64,000 nucleotides of DNA from Lumbricus terrestris. Lineage: Eukaryota > Annelida > Clitellata > Crassiclitellata > Lumbricidae. Shown piece by piece: positions 11,755-22,900 of the stretch (positions are counted from its first letter, which is position 1; each line of letters opens with the position of its first letter). The DNA is taken from positions 57,835,406 through 57,899,405 of the forward strand of contig OX457038.1 of NCBI GenBank assembly GCA_949752735.1. Direction: 5' to 3'. A program made the translations under genes and the position numbers. The notes beneath the pieces were generated by a model that did not search any database, was not told the DNA's origin, and saw only the letters and a list, made by a program, of their open reading frames with translations.

Positions 11755-12000
11755 TAGATCTATAAATAACCTTTTACCCCGAACAAATTATTTTATGAGT
11801 CTGCGAATTTAGGGGCATTTAGGCCAAAGCTAAATCAAGACACAGTAATGGTTTATCTGTGTACTCATCGCCAAAAAGGCCTATAATGGCATGCTTAAAA
11901 GACAGGTAGGCAAGTTGTATAATTCTAAATCAAATCATTAAAACTCACCACTACGAAATATCCTGTTGCTGGTCGCCGAAATGAAATATTGAGCTTAAAC

Positions 12001-12180
12001 ATAGGCGGAGACTCAATTGGTCCTGGATTTGGGTGGGGGTGAACGAGCGGCCGAAGGACGTTCGCCGAGGCGCGAAGCACCTTGCAGCGGGAAGGTTTTG
12101 TGGAGGATCTTCCCCCTCCCAATGTCGAAAGCGTTTGAATTCAACACTGCAATGGTAGCATTATAGGCTAGCTGTCATTT
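12001..12180 (-). mobile_element. Fragment of CATAGGCGGAGAC MITE with satellite-like text
   Basis: The left boundary reads CATAGGCGGAGACTCAATTGG, matching the ends of the elements at 30647 and 39808. Then come a GC-rich block with GAACGAGCGGCCGAAGGACG and CTGCAATGGTAGCATT, the reverse complement of the 85-bp satellite core. No matching right end was found. Confidence 0.45.
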
Positions 12181-12423
12181 TTTAACGAAATTGCTCGTCA
12201 TTTCAGAGGTGAGAGTCGTGGTGTGAGACTTCAAAACTGTGCCCTCTCATTAATTGTTACTTTTTCAAATTTCCACACCGTAATGGTAACACTTGAACCT
12301 GTCATATGTCAAAAAAATTATAATAATTTCATTGTTGAAAGAGATGGTTTTGAGACTTCAATAAAGACATATCCTCCTCGTTGTTTAAGACTTTAGAAGT
12401 TTAGAGTGTCACCTCCCAATTGC

Positions 12424-13095
12424 TTACAAATTTTGGGCTTGAACATATATTATTATTGTAACGCCCGCCCCCACCGTCTTATCCGGAGTCGCCACTTCCG
12501 GATCATCGTACGGTAAGGAGGCCGCGTGCTGTTGTGGGTCATGGTCATGAGATATGGATCGAGGATAAGAGGAGGTGACTCTCGGGTTCAAATCCAACCG
12601 ATGAAATGAATGCCAACCATCTCGGCTTCCGAGCTCTCTATATGAGATTGGATCCTTGTGGGCCAGACGCTCACTTCTGCGCAGCGTGCCCAGGTGGGTG
12701 AACTCTTTAGGCCTAGCGCCTAAAGATTCTGCCAGACTGATGGTCGACTGATAAGGCATATCCGCGATGGTAATAGCGGTGGACGTCCTTTCAGGGTACA
12801 AACCCACAACAGATCTTGGGACTGGCGATGCCTCGAGCCGCTCTAGGCGTGTCACAACCTCCGTTAGGGCTTCTCTAACATTTGATTGTACTGCAGAGAG
12901 TTCTTCTCTGACATTTGATTGTAATGCGGAGATTTCTTCTTGTGTTTCCCTAGCGTGCATCTGCATAGCTTCTTGTGAGGACCTAGCGTTAGTTTGCATA
13001 GATGAATGTATGGAAGCGATAGCCTCCATTACCACCTCCAGAGATGAGGGGGGCCTGGACGGCTGGGAAGGGGTCGCCGTCCTAGATTCCTCCAT
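12424..13095 (-). pseudogene. Truncated duplicate of the Gag-like N-terminus in the 3' LTR
   Basis: This 223-codon frame equals the first ~212 residues of the Gag-like ORF, with one noticed change (MHARETQ here, MHAGETQ in the other copy). It then leaves the LTR and ends after about eleven unrelated residues (IIYVQAQNL). It exists because the coding start lies within the LTR and so is duplicated with it. No function is expected, though it would lie in the R-U5 part of the 3' LTR. Confidence 0.7.
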
Positions 13096-14505
13096 AGTAT
13101 TTCACAAATTAGTCCTACTTGTATCTCTATCACTAGCAGTGAACAAAGTCAGTATTTCCAGTAATGTTTCTTATTATTGTCATTCGGTTAATTCTTCAAA
13201 CAACAATAGTTACAACTTATGCAATCATCAAGAACAACCATTGCAATTAACAAATACAACCTAAGCAATCAACACATTGACCAGAGTATCATCTATTGAT
13301 ATTCCCGTTTCTTCTCTAAGTCCCCAGGCCAATTTCGTCAATAGCCCAAAAACACCTAGATAACCGATCACATTATTTCCCCTCATAAAGCGTACCTCAT
13401 TTTCGCAGACAAGGGACAAGGCCAACAGTGTACGAAGATGGCGACAGCGTGTCGAAATCTAGAAGATGCTCGCAAATAAAACTCCGATCATGTAGGTCAC
13501 TCCATGTGACTGAACTAAGACACGAAGGGAGGTCTTGTCGCTATTCGAACAGCCGATGCACAAATGCGCAGAACTCCGAAACGACGCTATATAGTATTAC
13601 GGCTCAAGCCGAAGAAAGAATCGCCAACAGAATCCGAAAGACTTTCAATATAACTCGCAACGGCGCATTTTAACTTCAACGTCGAATTTAAGCAATTCCA
13701 CACGTCTTCACTCTTTCAGCCGGGTCTTCTACACTCAATACGTCTTCAAGATCTGGCCCGGTCTTCTGCACCTGTCTTTCTTCCCTTAACACGTCTTCAC
13801 TCTGCCCGGATCTCCATTGTCTTCTGCGCTTGTCTTCTGCGCTCCTAATACGTCCTCACTCTGTCCGGCCGGGTCTTCTGCGCACTTTGTCGAGAGTGCG
13901 CGAGCCTTATATAGAGCCAACGCCCTGACGTCACCGAACTGCGCATTTAAAACTGCGCATTTAAAATATTACGCAGCAGGAAATACGGCCAACATCCGCC
14001 CAGCTGTGTCTTCTACGCAGCAGAAAAGCTGCCAAGATCACGCCCACGTGTCTTTGTATCTACCATCCTGTCTGTCGGACTGTATCGGTCTCTCTCTCTC
14101 TCTATCTCTATACCCATTAAAACGCGCCGTCTGACGACACCAGATGTCGCGAACGATTAATTCGCGACAATTGTGGCAGCGATATAGGCCTATCATGTCG
14201 GGAACGATTAATTCGCGACATTAAGCGCCGACCGCCAGACGTCGCGAACTATTAAAATCCGATACGGCGAAAGGCTTATCTGGTCGCGACACGCGACTAT
14301 AGCAGAAGTATCGATGACCGCTCATGCAGGCCATTAAAACGCGCTGGCTGCGATCCAAAATATATTAGTCGCCGACCGCCGACGCACCGATCGTGGCAAG
14401 ATGGCGCGCCGCTACGTAGGCCTACCGCGTCGAACGGCAATGCATTACGGACCGGAAGTAATTAAAACCCGATGGCAGAAACCCAAACGATATGCAGTCG
14501 TTTCA
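12457..14505 (-). repeat. 3' LTR (left copy)
   Basis: This is the downstream LTR relative to the element's minus-strand orientation. It has the same content as the right copy: a gag-like 5' coding segment, a CRE-type TGACGTCA at 13926-13933, a TATA box at 13907-13913, CT-rich GTCTTCTGCGC repeats, and a block of TCGCGA palindromes at 14144-14290. Confidence 0.85.
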
Positions 14506-14518
14506 CTATCCTCCCCCC
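14506..14518 (-). promoter_or_regulatory. Polypurine tract next to the 3' LTR
   Basis: The minus strand reads GGGGGGAGGATAG and ends exactly where the 3' LTR begins with TGAAACG. This is the expected position for priming plus-strand DNA synthesis. Confidence 0.7.
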
Positions 14519-16936
14519 AGCCTTATTTCGGAATTTATTTAAGTGGAAAAATACATTCAGAAATGCGGGAATAGGTCGATACTCTGGTTTTTTACATCAA
14601 GAGTTCAAAATTAAATGCAAGGAATAAAATTATGCAAGTACAGTCAAAATAACGATAGCTCACAAAGTTAAGCAATAAACGTCAAAGTCTAGCTGATCTT
14701 ATATCAGCTCACAATTATCAATTCAAGCAAAAAGTTACTTAAAAGTTACTGAATTTATGTAGCTCTTTTCCTCAAAAAGTCCAGATGAAGATGTAAACAT
14801 TATTCATATATTATAAGCTTATTTCAGTTCAGTTATACACTAGCAATGCTATAGCAAACAAGGACTCAAGCCGCAGACAGAAGTATAATTCAATCACATA
14901 GATCATAGACGTTACTGTTCCCTACTACATACAATAACTTCTATCACAACGAGACTCTTCCAGGCATCAGTTGTGTATTCAGGCCATATTATGGCATACT
15001 AACAACTCACCAAGTCTAAGCACACCGTCAACTAATGGCCACATTTACCCGAGACCCACTAGGCTTATCCTGGTAGTATCAGGTCTACCTTAAAAGACAT
15101 ACCATACCATATAACCTAGGTCTCAATTTAGCACATATTATTATTATAACTCTGTCTGTCGGCTATCATCACGGTCTACCATAAAACAAACCCAGCGTAC
15201 AGCTTTAACCTAAAAGGCCTAGGCCTACTCTTACCACATAACATCTTTCAGTAGTCCTACCAGTATGGCTATGCAATCCTAAATTAGACTCCTAGATAAA
15301 AATAGGCAGCTTAACAATAATAGTCCAGCGTAACATTGGGCCTATTAACATACAGTATAAACTAGCCGGTCTCGATCCTAGAAAGTCAGATTATTATGCT
15401 CCATAGACTAATGCATAACATAACATAATAATTAACCGTCGCAGTCTTACAGCGTACATCATAGGCTAATATTATGGTTTACGGTAGAAGTTTTATAGGC
15501 CGTGATGGACTATCTTTAGGCTACACTTCAACTTAGCATCATTCATTCATTCATTCCAACATTAATTCTCTGCATAGGAAACCACACAGCGATAAAGTAA
15601 CATCCGGGAAACAATCGTCTGCCAATGATAATTAGACGCGACTCTTTACACGGACTTCTCACGCCGCTGTCATATCTGAGATCATGGGAGTGAGATCTGC
15701 CAGACTGCCAATAACCGTCCATGTAAGCCAAATATCAGATAAGCTACATTGTCGATCGCACTGCCTCGCTCAAAATTAGGCCTAATTACTCGCTCTCAAA
15801 ATTAGGATATACCTTACACCAGAACTTGCTCCAACGTAGCAGGTTTATTTCCACTATAACTCAACTAGCAAATTAGAAAGCCAACCTTACTCATCATACG
15901 CACAGAGATCCTAATTATTATTATTATTTCTAGCCCTAATTAATATTATTATGCCCCTAATTTAATCATAGCCACCATTGCTAAGTTAATGCAGGACTTA
16001 CATGGGATAATCATTTTTTAATCATCACAGCAGACTTATAATTATCACTTAAGTTTTTTAAAAGTAAGCCTACGATTTTTAATCCAAGCCAACTATATAT
16101 ATACAGTCTCATTGCTGGCAGAAATCACATGGGCCACTACAATTATTATTCACAAAGGCAGCTAGTCACTTAGCATAATTAAATATTATTTTCGCCTTTG
16201 TCTTACCATGTAAAAAAAATAGCCTCATAGTCATATTAAGCCTGCAAGTTACACTAGTAAAATGCAGAATCTGGAAATTATAGTTAAACGCTAGATGGGC
16301 CTTTCCTTATATATTATTAATGGAAGAGAACAACTATATATACATATTCTGCCACTGATCATAGTTACAGAATCTCAGTCATGTTATGGGCATATAAACC
16401 AATTATTTAGCGCCTTTTTAAACCAGATAATGCGTCTATATACTTAATATATACATAAACACCATAGATATATATATGCGATGAAGACGGCTAATCATGC
16501 AAATGTAAGTCCCTTACACGGAAATGAAAAGTATCCCAATCTTAACTGAGGGAATCCCTTAATATTATTTTCAAACTATATATAGTAGGCTACGAAACAT
16601 AGGCCTAAGGTTTAATCTTGCCTCACAGCATTACTTTACCTAGCCTGAAATCAAGGTCACCAGGTCACATCATCATGTTCAATGGCCTTAATTAAAATAT
16701 GCAACCTTAATCATTCATCCTCAAGTCAGATCAACATTTATATAGCACCACTATGCAAAGACAGCCATTATATCTGTTTATAGCAATGCAATACTAACAT
16801 TGTCCATAGCAATAATGTAATGCAATACAATACGAATACTACTGCAATATAAATCTTAATCACCATTTCACGCATTCATCAGCAAGCATCAACCAAGTAC
16901 ACAATTATTATGCAGTCCACAAACATGAGAATTCCT

Positions 16937-17467
16937 TCACATGGAAAAATAAAAATGTATCATCAAAATCAAACCAGTGTTACAAGCGAGTTCCTGTCCT
17001 TCCAACTTACGGCCGTCACGATCCTTAAGGACAGTTACCCAGATGGCAACAAGTCCCAGACGGATGACTTCGTGTACTTTAGCTGTTACGACGATAGATT
17101 CCGGTTCTTTAATTGTTCCACCGGAGCAGGTCGCCGGTAGTGCCCAATCGCCAGTCGTTTCAATCCTCACCGGAAGTGTCGGCTTCAGTAGTGCTGAACG
17201 AGGTACTTCGATGTCACGGCCGAATCCGAAACTCTGCGCACCGAGGCAGGAGCTCATTCTCGCCGATTCCACGATGGGTGGCCACCGAGGGAAGATGTCG
17301 TCGCTTGGTCGAAGCGGGTCGGGGCAGCGGAGCGGGTCGAGCCAAACCCGGTTGTCGATGTTTTCGTAGAACGCGCTCGGAGCGTGGGTCGGAGCAGACA
17401 TCCGCGAAAGATATGAATGGTCGGGAAGAGCGTACGGTTGCATTCGGTCGACTGTCGCCATCTCCAC
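16937..17467 (-). CDS. Second open frame of the LTR element (uncertain)
   Basis: This 176-codon frame lies just downstream of, and in a different frame from, the Gag-like ORF, which ends with a TGA at 17489. It is rich in proline and charged residues early on (PLRCPDPLRPSDDIFPRWPP), with a more ordered valine/isoleucine-rich segment later (residues 120-160). I do not recognise a protease DTG, a reverse transcriptase YXDD or an integrase motif. It could be a decayed continuation of gag, a short second protein or a chance frame in GC-rich sequence. The overlapping plus-strand frames look less protein-like. Confidence 0.3.
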   Translation of the reverse strand: MEMATVDRMQPYALPDHSYLSRMSAPTHAPSAFYENIDNRVWLDPLRCPDPLRPSDDIFPRWPPIVESARMSSCLGAQSFGFGRDIEVPRSALLKPTLPVRIETTGDWALPATCSGGTIKEPESIVVTAKVHEVIRLGLVAIWVTVLKDRDGRKLEGQELACNTGLILMIHFYFSM

Positions 17468-17488
17468 AGGTTCGGGTCGGAGATCGGG

Positions 17489-18712
17489 TCAAGCGTAGCC
17501 TCGACCGACCAAGGTTGAAGTTGTTCGGCCGTCGAAAGCGCTGTCGGCCATTGACCGGTAGGTCGGCCTTCCAGACGTTGATTTCAAAATGTCGCCCAGG
17601 TTCGTCGTCATTTCCGCTCGCGGTTGGTCGACGTAGGCGAGCGACGCTGGCATCCTCCATTGCGGATTAGGTCGAGGATGCTCGACGTGAGGAAGCGACG
17701 AAGAGGTCAAAGGCATTGGATTGACCTTATCACCCCCCTCCCGTGGCAATCTATTAGCGATCGGTTTGGTTGTTTCTACATGTCGAACCTCTGGTTGCTG
17801 TGCTGTTTGCATTCTTTTATCAATTATTCTAACTGTTTTAGGTCTCGATTGCGTTATCTTACTGATCTCAATATCTATGCTACCATCATCAGACATAAAC
17901 TCTATGTTATCATCAAATTTCGTTAGTTTCCTCACAGTTTCCTCCCTTTCCATCCTTCTTTCAAAAGACATTGCCATTTCACCTCTTCCAACATCATCAG
18001 CTTCCTCCTCTAAACTATCATCACCAAAATCTCTAGAACCAATTTGTACCAGTACCCCACTTCTGGTACCAATTGTAACGCCCGCCCCCACCGTCTTATC
18101 CGGAGTCGCCACTTCCGGATCATCGTACGGTAAGGAGGCCGCGTGCTGTTGTGGGTCATGGTCATGAGATATGGATCGAGGATAAGAGGAGGTGACTCTC
18201 GGGTTCAAATCCAACCGATGAAATGAATGCCAACCATCTCGGCTTCCGAGCTCTCTATATGAGATTGGATCCTTGTGGGCCAGACGCTCACTTCTGCGCA
18301 GCGTGCCCAGGTGGGTGAACTCTTTAGGCCTAGCGCCTAAAGATTCTGCCAGACTGATGGTCGACTGATAAGGCATATCCGCGATGGTAATAGCGGTGGA
18401 CGTCCTTTCAGGGTACAAACCCACAACAGATCTTGGGACTGGCGATGCCTCGAGCCGCTCTAGGCGTGTCACAACCTCCGTTAGGGCTTCTCTAACATTT
18501 GATTGTACTGCAGAGAGTTCTTCTCTGACATTTGATTGTAATGCGGAGATTTCTTCTTGTGTTTCCCCAGCGTGCATCTGCATAGCTTCTTGTGAGGACC
18601 TAGCGTTAGTTTGCATAGATGAATGTATGGAAGCGATAGCCTCCATTACCACCTCCAGAGATGAGGGGGGCCTGGACGGCTGGGAAGGGGTCGCCGTCCT
18701 AGATTCCTCCAT
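17489..18712 (-). CDS. Gag-like ORF of the LTR element, starts inside the LTR
   Basis: This is a 407-codon frame starting MEESRTATPSQPSRPPSS. Residues 40-95 are a heptad-rich coiled coil with an internal near-duplication (EEISALQSNVRE, EELSAVQSNVRE). Residues 120-210 are a charged segment including RRSERLAHKDPISY. After the LTR/internal boundary, near residue 213, come an acidic stretch (DDSLEEEADDVG) and basic tracts. I see no CCHC zinc knuckle, protease or polymerase motif. The position after the promoter, the coiled coil and the lack of enzymatic motifs fit a Gag-type structural protein; this is inference, as I recognise no family. The frame reads through the LTR end and the putative primer-binding site. 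The ATG is the first residue of a block conserved in both LTR copies. Confidence 0.6.
   Translation of the reverse strand: MEESRTATPSQPSRPPSSLEVVMEAIASIHSSMQTNARSSQEAMQMHAGETQEEISALQSNVREELSAVQSNVREALTEVVTRLERLEASPVPRSVVGLYPERTSTAITIADMPYQSTISLAESLGARPKEFTHLGTLRRSERLAHKDPISYRELGSRDGWHSFHRLDLNPRVTSSYPRSISHDHDPQQHAASLPYDDPEVATPDKTVGAGVTIGTRSGVLVQIGSRDFGDDSLEEEADDVGRGEMAMSFERRMEREETVRKLTKFDDNIEFMSDDGSIDIEISKITQSRPKTVRIIDKRMQTAQQPEVRHVETTKPIANRLPREGGDKVNPMPLTSSSLPHVEHPRPNPQWRMPASLAYVDQPRAEMTTNLGDILKSTSGRPTYRSMADSAFDGRTTSTLVGRGYA
18054..18071 (-). promoter_or_regulatory. Putative primer-binding site
   Basis: On the minus strand TGGTACCAGAAGTGGGG begins two bases after the ...GTTACA end of the 5' LTR. 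The leading TGG matches the CCA end of a tRNA. I could not assign the tRNA from memory. Confidence 0.55.
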
Positions 18713-19523
18713 AGTATTTCACAAATTAGTCCTACTTGTATCTCTATCACTAGCAGTGAACAAAGTCAGTATTTCCAGTAATGTTTCTTATTATTGTCAT
18801 TCGGTTAATTCTTCAAACAACAATAGTTACAACTTATGCAATCATCAAGAACAACCATTGCAATTAACAAATACAACCTAAGCAATCAACACATTGACCA
18901 GAGTATCATCTATTGATATTCCCGTTTCTTCTCTAAGTCCCCAGGCCAATTTCGTCAATAGCCCAAAAACACCTAGATAACCGATCACATTATTTCCCCT
19001 CATAAAGCGTACCTCATTTTCGCAGACAAGGGACAAGGCCAACAGTGTACGAAGATGGCGACAGCGTGTCGAAATCTAGAAGATGCTCGCAAATAAAACT
19101 CCGATCATGTAGGTCACTCCATGTGACTGAACTAAGACACGAAGGGAGGTCTTGTCGCTATTCGAACAGCCGATGCACAAATGCGCAGAACTCCGAAACG
19201 ACGCTATATAGTATTACGGCTCAAGCCGAAGAAAGAATCGCCAACAGAATCCGAAAGACTTTCAATATAACTCGCAACGGCGCATTTTAACTTCAACGTC
19301 GAATTTAAGCAATTCCACACGTCTTCACTCTTTCAGCCGGGTCTTCTACACTCAATACGTCTTCAAGATCTGGCCCGGTCTTCTGCACCTGTCTTTCTTC
19401 CCTTAACACGTCTTCACTCTGCCCGGATCTCCATTGTCTTCTGCGCTTGTCTTCTGCGCTCCTAATACGTCCTCACTCTGTCCGGCCGGGTCTTCTGCGC
19501 ACTTTGTCGAGAGTGCGCGAGCC

Positions 19524-19530
19524 TTATATA
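19524..19530 (-). promoter_or_regulatory. TATA box of the 5' LTR
   Basis: The minus strand reads CTCTATATAAGGC. A CRE-type TGACGTCA lies just upstream at 19543-19550. Transcription would begin near 19495. The other LTR has the same pair at 13907-13913 and 13926-13933. Confidence 0.55.
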
Positions 19531-19542
19531 GAGCCAACGCCC

Positions 19543-19550
19543 TGACGTCA
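19543..19550 (-). promoter_or_regulatory. CRE/ATF-type palindrome TGACGTCA in the LTR
   Basis: This is the full 8-bp cAMP-response-element consensus, centred about 20 bp upstream of the LTR TATA box and identical in both LTRs. Binding by CREB/ATF family factors is inference from the motif. Confidence 0.45.
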
Positions 19551-20122
19551 CCGAACTGCGCATTTAAAACTGCGCATTTAAAATATTACGCAGCAGGAAA
19601 TACGGCCAACATCCGCCCAGCTGTGTCTTCTACGCAGCAGAAAAGCTGCCAAGATCACGCCCACGTGTCTTTGTATCTACCATCCTGTCTGTCGGACTGT
19701 ATCGGTCTCTCTCTCTCTCTATCTCTATACCCATTAAAACGCGCCGTCTGACGACACCAGATGTCGCGAACGATTAATTCGCGACAATTGTGGCAGCGAT
19801 ATAGGCCTATCATGTCGGGAACGATTAATTCGCGACATTAAGCGCCGACCGCCAGACGTCGCGAACTATTAAAATCCGATACGGCGAAAGGCTTATCTGG
19901 TCGCGACACGCGACTATAGCAGAAGTATCGATGACCGCTCATGCAGGCCATTAAAACGCGCTGGCTGCGATCCAAAATATATTAGTCGCCGACCGCCGAC
20001 GCACCGATCGTGGCAAGATGGCGCGCCGCTACGTAGGCCTACCGCGTCGAACGGCAATGCATTACGGACCGGAAGTAATTAAAACCCGATGGCAGAAACC
20101 CAAACGATATGCAGTCGTTTCA

Positions 20123-22900
20123 TTATTAGCCGTATTCTTTTAAGCCTTCATGATTTCAGTGCTCAGAGATGTGGTTTAAGAGTCAATAAATGTCCCTCCC
20201 ATAGCTTAATTTTTTTAACTAGCAGACTGTGATGGTAGCTTTTAAGCTGCCATATTAAAAATTCTCATTATAGATAAATAGGGGATAACACTAGTAATTT
20301 ATAAGGATAGGCTATTTATGAAATATTTCTGAAGTATTAGGACGATATAAGCATCTCCGTTCCCCCACCTCGAACTTTCGAGGGAACGTTCCCTTCTGTC
20401 CCATCCCTAAGACTCCGTCCATGCCGTTAAAAACTCGAAGCTAAGAATTCGAATCCTCCTCTGAAATTGTCTGTGTATAAGCAGGTCTTTAGCAGCTGCT
20501 GTTGAGAACTCCTATTGGTGTCGATGCAACTCTTCGCGAAATAAACGAAACTGGACACAGAAACAGCAAAATTCTGTTGTCTGCACTCTACGGTATAATG
20601 ACTATCATCTAGCTTCTAGCACTTTACGAATGCACCTCTCTAGCATGGAAAGGCTTTACATCAGAGCTGCTCTTATCCATTTCAGCGATCTGTTGGCTGG
20701 GAATCTAATGCGAAACATATGTTATTAGCTTCATTAGGCTTTGGCTATTTTTACAGAAGGGATCACTGTCCGAAGACGGCAGCAGGCTACACTGGCAAAG
20801 CAGCAAGTGTCTAACGGGTTAGATTCTTGCTGCGCGACCGTCGCAATCATTAATTTTGTTGCTAAGAATTCCTTCATCACCTGCCAAGGCGTGGGATTCA
20901 GCTTGGCTCCGTCAGTAAACGTGATTAATGATAAGAGGTCAACCCCGACTGGGTGCACATGTGTACAACCCTTGTATGCCAGCGACCTTGCCGACACTAA
21001 TGTCTATGAGTTGTCATGCTCCCTACCAAATATGACTAAAAGCGAACCGTGTGTTCATTAGTCCGAGGTAGGCCTGTGTTTTCGATACAAAAATGATGCT
21101 CAAATAATAGTTTTCGTATTCCATGCCTTTATTTGATCAAAATTCAGCAACCCCCCCCCCATTTACACTCGAAAAACGTCAAACTCCCGCACTTTAAAAA
21201 ACCGTGGGAGAACGTTCTCCCAATGACGTCGTCGATAACGTCGTTTTGCATTGGCAAGGTTTGCACCCCAGCCTATAGCACGAAAGTTGTTTCCAACCAT
21301 TTTTTTTACCTGCCTATTCGTGTCTAAATCAACTCCCATCAACTTTCTACATGTACTATCTGTATATTTGTTATATGTTTGTATATTTGTTATTTCCCCA
21401 TGATGGATTTGCATTCCCATTGATCTAAGAAACTTGCACTAATACATAACCAACATCAAATCGATCATTACTACATGGCAAGGCTCTATAGCGCAATTAA
21501 AAGTAACAAAATAATCTTACAGAAATCGTATTAGAGCTGCAAAATAGTCTCGTAGTTTAACTTCACATGCTTGGCAAAACGAATACAACATAGACAGCCT
21601 ACACTAAGTTCTCAAGCCAAAAGGCATGCAGTTAAATGATGTCATTATGAAACTAAACGCCTTTCTTCTCGAAATTGTTTAAAGAAACATGATTACAGTC
21701 AATAATACTGGAAAGGTGAAATTAGGAACTACTCTCCAGTGAAGTTTAGTTCATCTAATATAATTAAAATGCATTAAAAATTTAAAATATCTTCATGTCT
21801 ATCAGAATACGTAAATTGCTTAGAAGAAAAAATCAATATGCAACATATGCAATACCAAATGGTTCAAAGGTACTTTCAGTTTTTATCTTAAGTAAAAATT
21901 TAAAAAATAAAAATATACATGCACGGTATTTACAAATAACAGAAGTACGCGTCACAAATAAACTTGACCAAAAATTCATGTACGATTCCTAAAAATGAGG
22001 GTTTACTATTAGCAAAATATTTTGCAATCATTATTGTTTGTCACACAAAGCAGCAGTCAATTAACACTCACATTTGCATATAGTCTATAGCAAAACCCTA
22101 ACAGTGACACAAACATGGTTAGCAACTTGTCAAGTGACATGATAGAGATAGAAGAAGCCTAAGATATTCATGCAAAAATAAAAGGTATTTAAATGGGAAA
22201 GCCTACCAATTCTACCAATTAAACCCTTTCCTACACTTGAAAACTGTTCTATATTCATTGAATTCATTCGAATGCAAGCTACAATGACAGTAACCACGTT
22301 CCTAAAAGAGATCATCAGTTAAAAATGCATGAAAAATAACGAGAGTTTCCAAATATTCTACTGAAGTGATCAATCAACTACAAGTACAGCGACGTATAAG
22401 CTTATCAAAATTCTTAAGACACACACAAGTCTATGAGTGCACTCTAATTAAAGACATGTAAAAGTCACAATAATTCAGATAATTTAAACCTTGCTTATTC
22501 AAACCAAAGTCCTAAACAAAATTATCCCTCATTTCCTCCTCCATCTGTCTCTCTGTCTATCTGTCTGTCTGTCTGTTTGTCTCTATCAGTCTTTGTCTGT
22601 CTCTCTCTCTTCTTTCTCCTTACCTCACTCCCTCAATATATATAATCAAGCTTTCAAGGCACTAAAACTCATAAATTATTGCTTCTTTTGAATGGTTCAC
22701 ATAAAAAGTTGTTTCAAACAGAAACAACAGTCCACGTAATTAAAAATAAAATTCTTTTCTGCAAGCACAGAAACCCAAGAACACACAGACTTTCTAGTTA
22801 AAGATCATCATTATAAATAAGTTCATAAGCACAAAGAGATTGCAGATCTGATATAGATGTTCTTCTGACTGAGAAACACAAACACAATTCTTTCAAGGAC
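20123..22900. other. Intergenic, no gene recognised
   Basis: This is AT-rich sequence between the LTR element and the innexin stop codon. It includes a CTGT/CTCT microsatellite at 22543-22620. A 106-codon plus-strand frame (20741-21061) overlaps an 87-codon minus frame; neither resembles a known protein. The right part is probably the innexin 3' untranslated region. I could not find a convincing AATAAA close to the stop. Confidence 0.4.

Larger units (their letters stand above)
12457..20122 (-). mobile_element. Complete LTR retrotransposon with 2-kb LTRs, non-autonomous
   Basis: Two direct repeats of 2,049 bp (12457-14505 and 18074-20122) enclose 3,568 bp. Read on the minus strand each LTR starts TGAAACGACTG and ends GGGCGTTACA, the TG...CA rule. 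The flanks TTAT at 12453-12456 and 20123-20126 are a 4-bp target duplication (5 bp if the boundary shifts by one). A primer-binding-like TGGTACCAGAAG lies two bases inside the 5' LTR, and a purine tract GGGGGGAGGATAG directly abuts the 3' LTR. These fix the orientation. A gag-like frame is present, but I find no reverse transcriptase or integrase, and 14520-16900 is AT-rich with no long frame. The LTRs are nearly identical, with one substitution noticed (12950 versus 18567), so the insertion is young. Confidence 0.85.
18074..20122 (-). repeat. 5' LTR (right copy)
   Basis: This is the upstream LTR. Transcription would run leftward from the TATA box at 19524-19530, through about 780 bases of leader, to the ATG at 18712, still inside the LTR. 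It is offset from the other LTR by exactly 5,617 bp throughout. Confidence 0.85.

Noticed and set aside
11369..11765. Proline/histidine-rich frames on the minus strand and glycine/tryptophan-rich frame on the plus strand
   Set aside because: All come from the G-rich minisatellite in the Helitron.
20734..21061. Overlapping 87- and 106-codon frames on opposite strands
   Set aside because: Neither shows a domain, signal peptide or supported splice sites; treated as intergenic.
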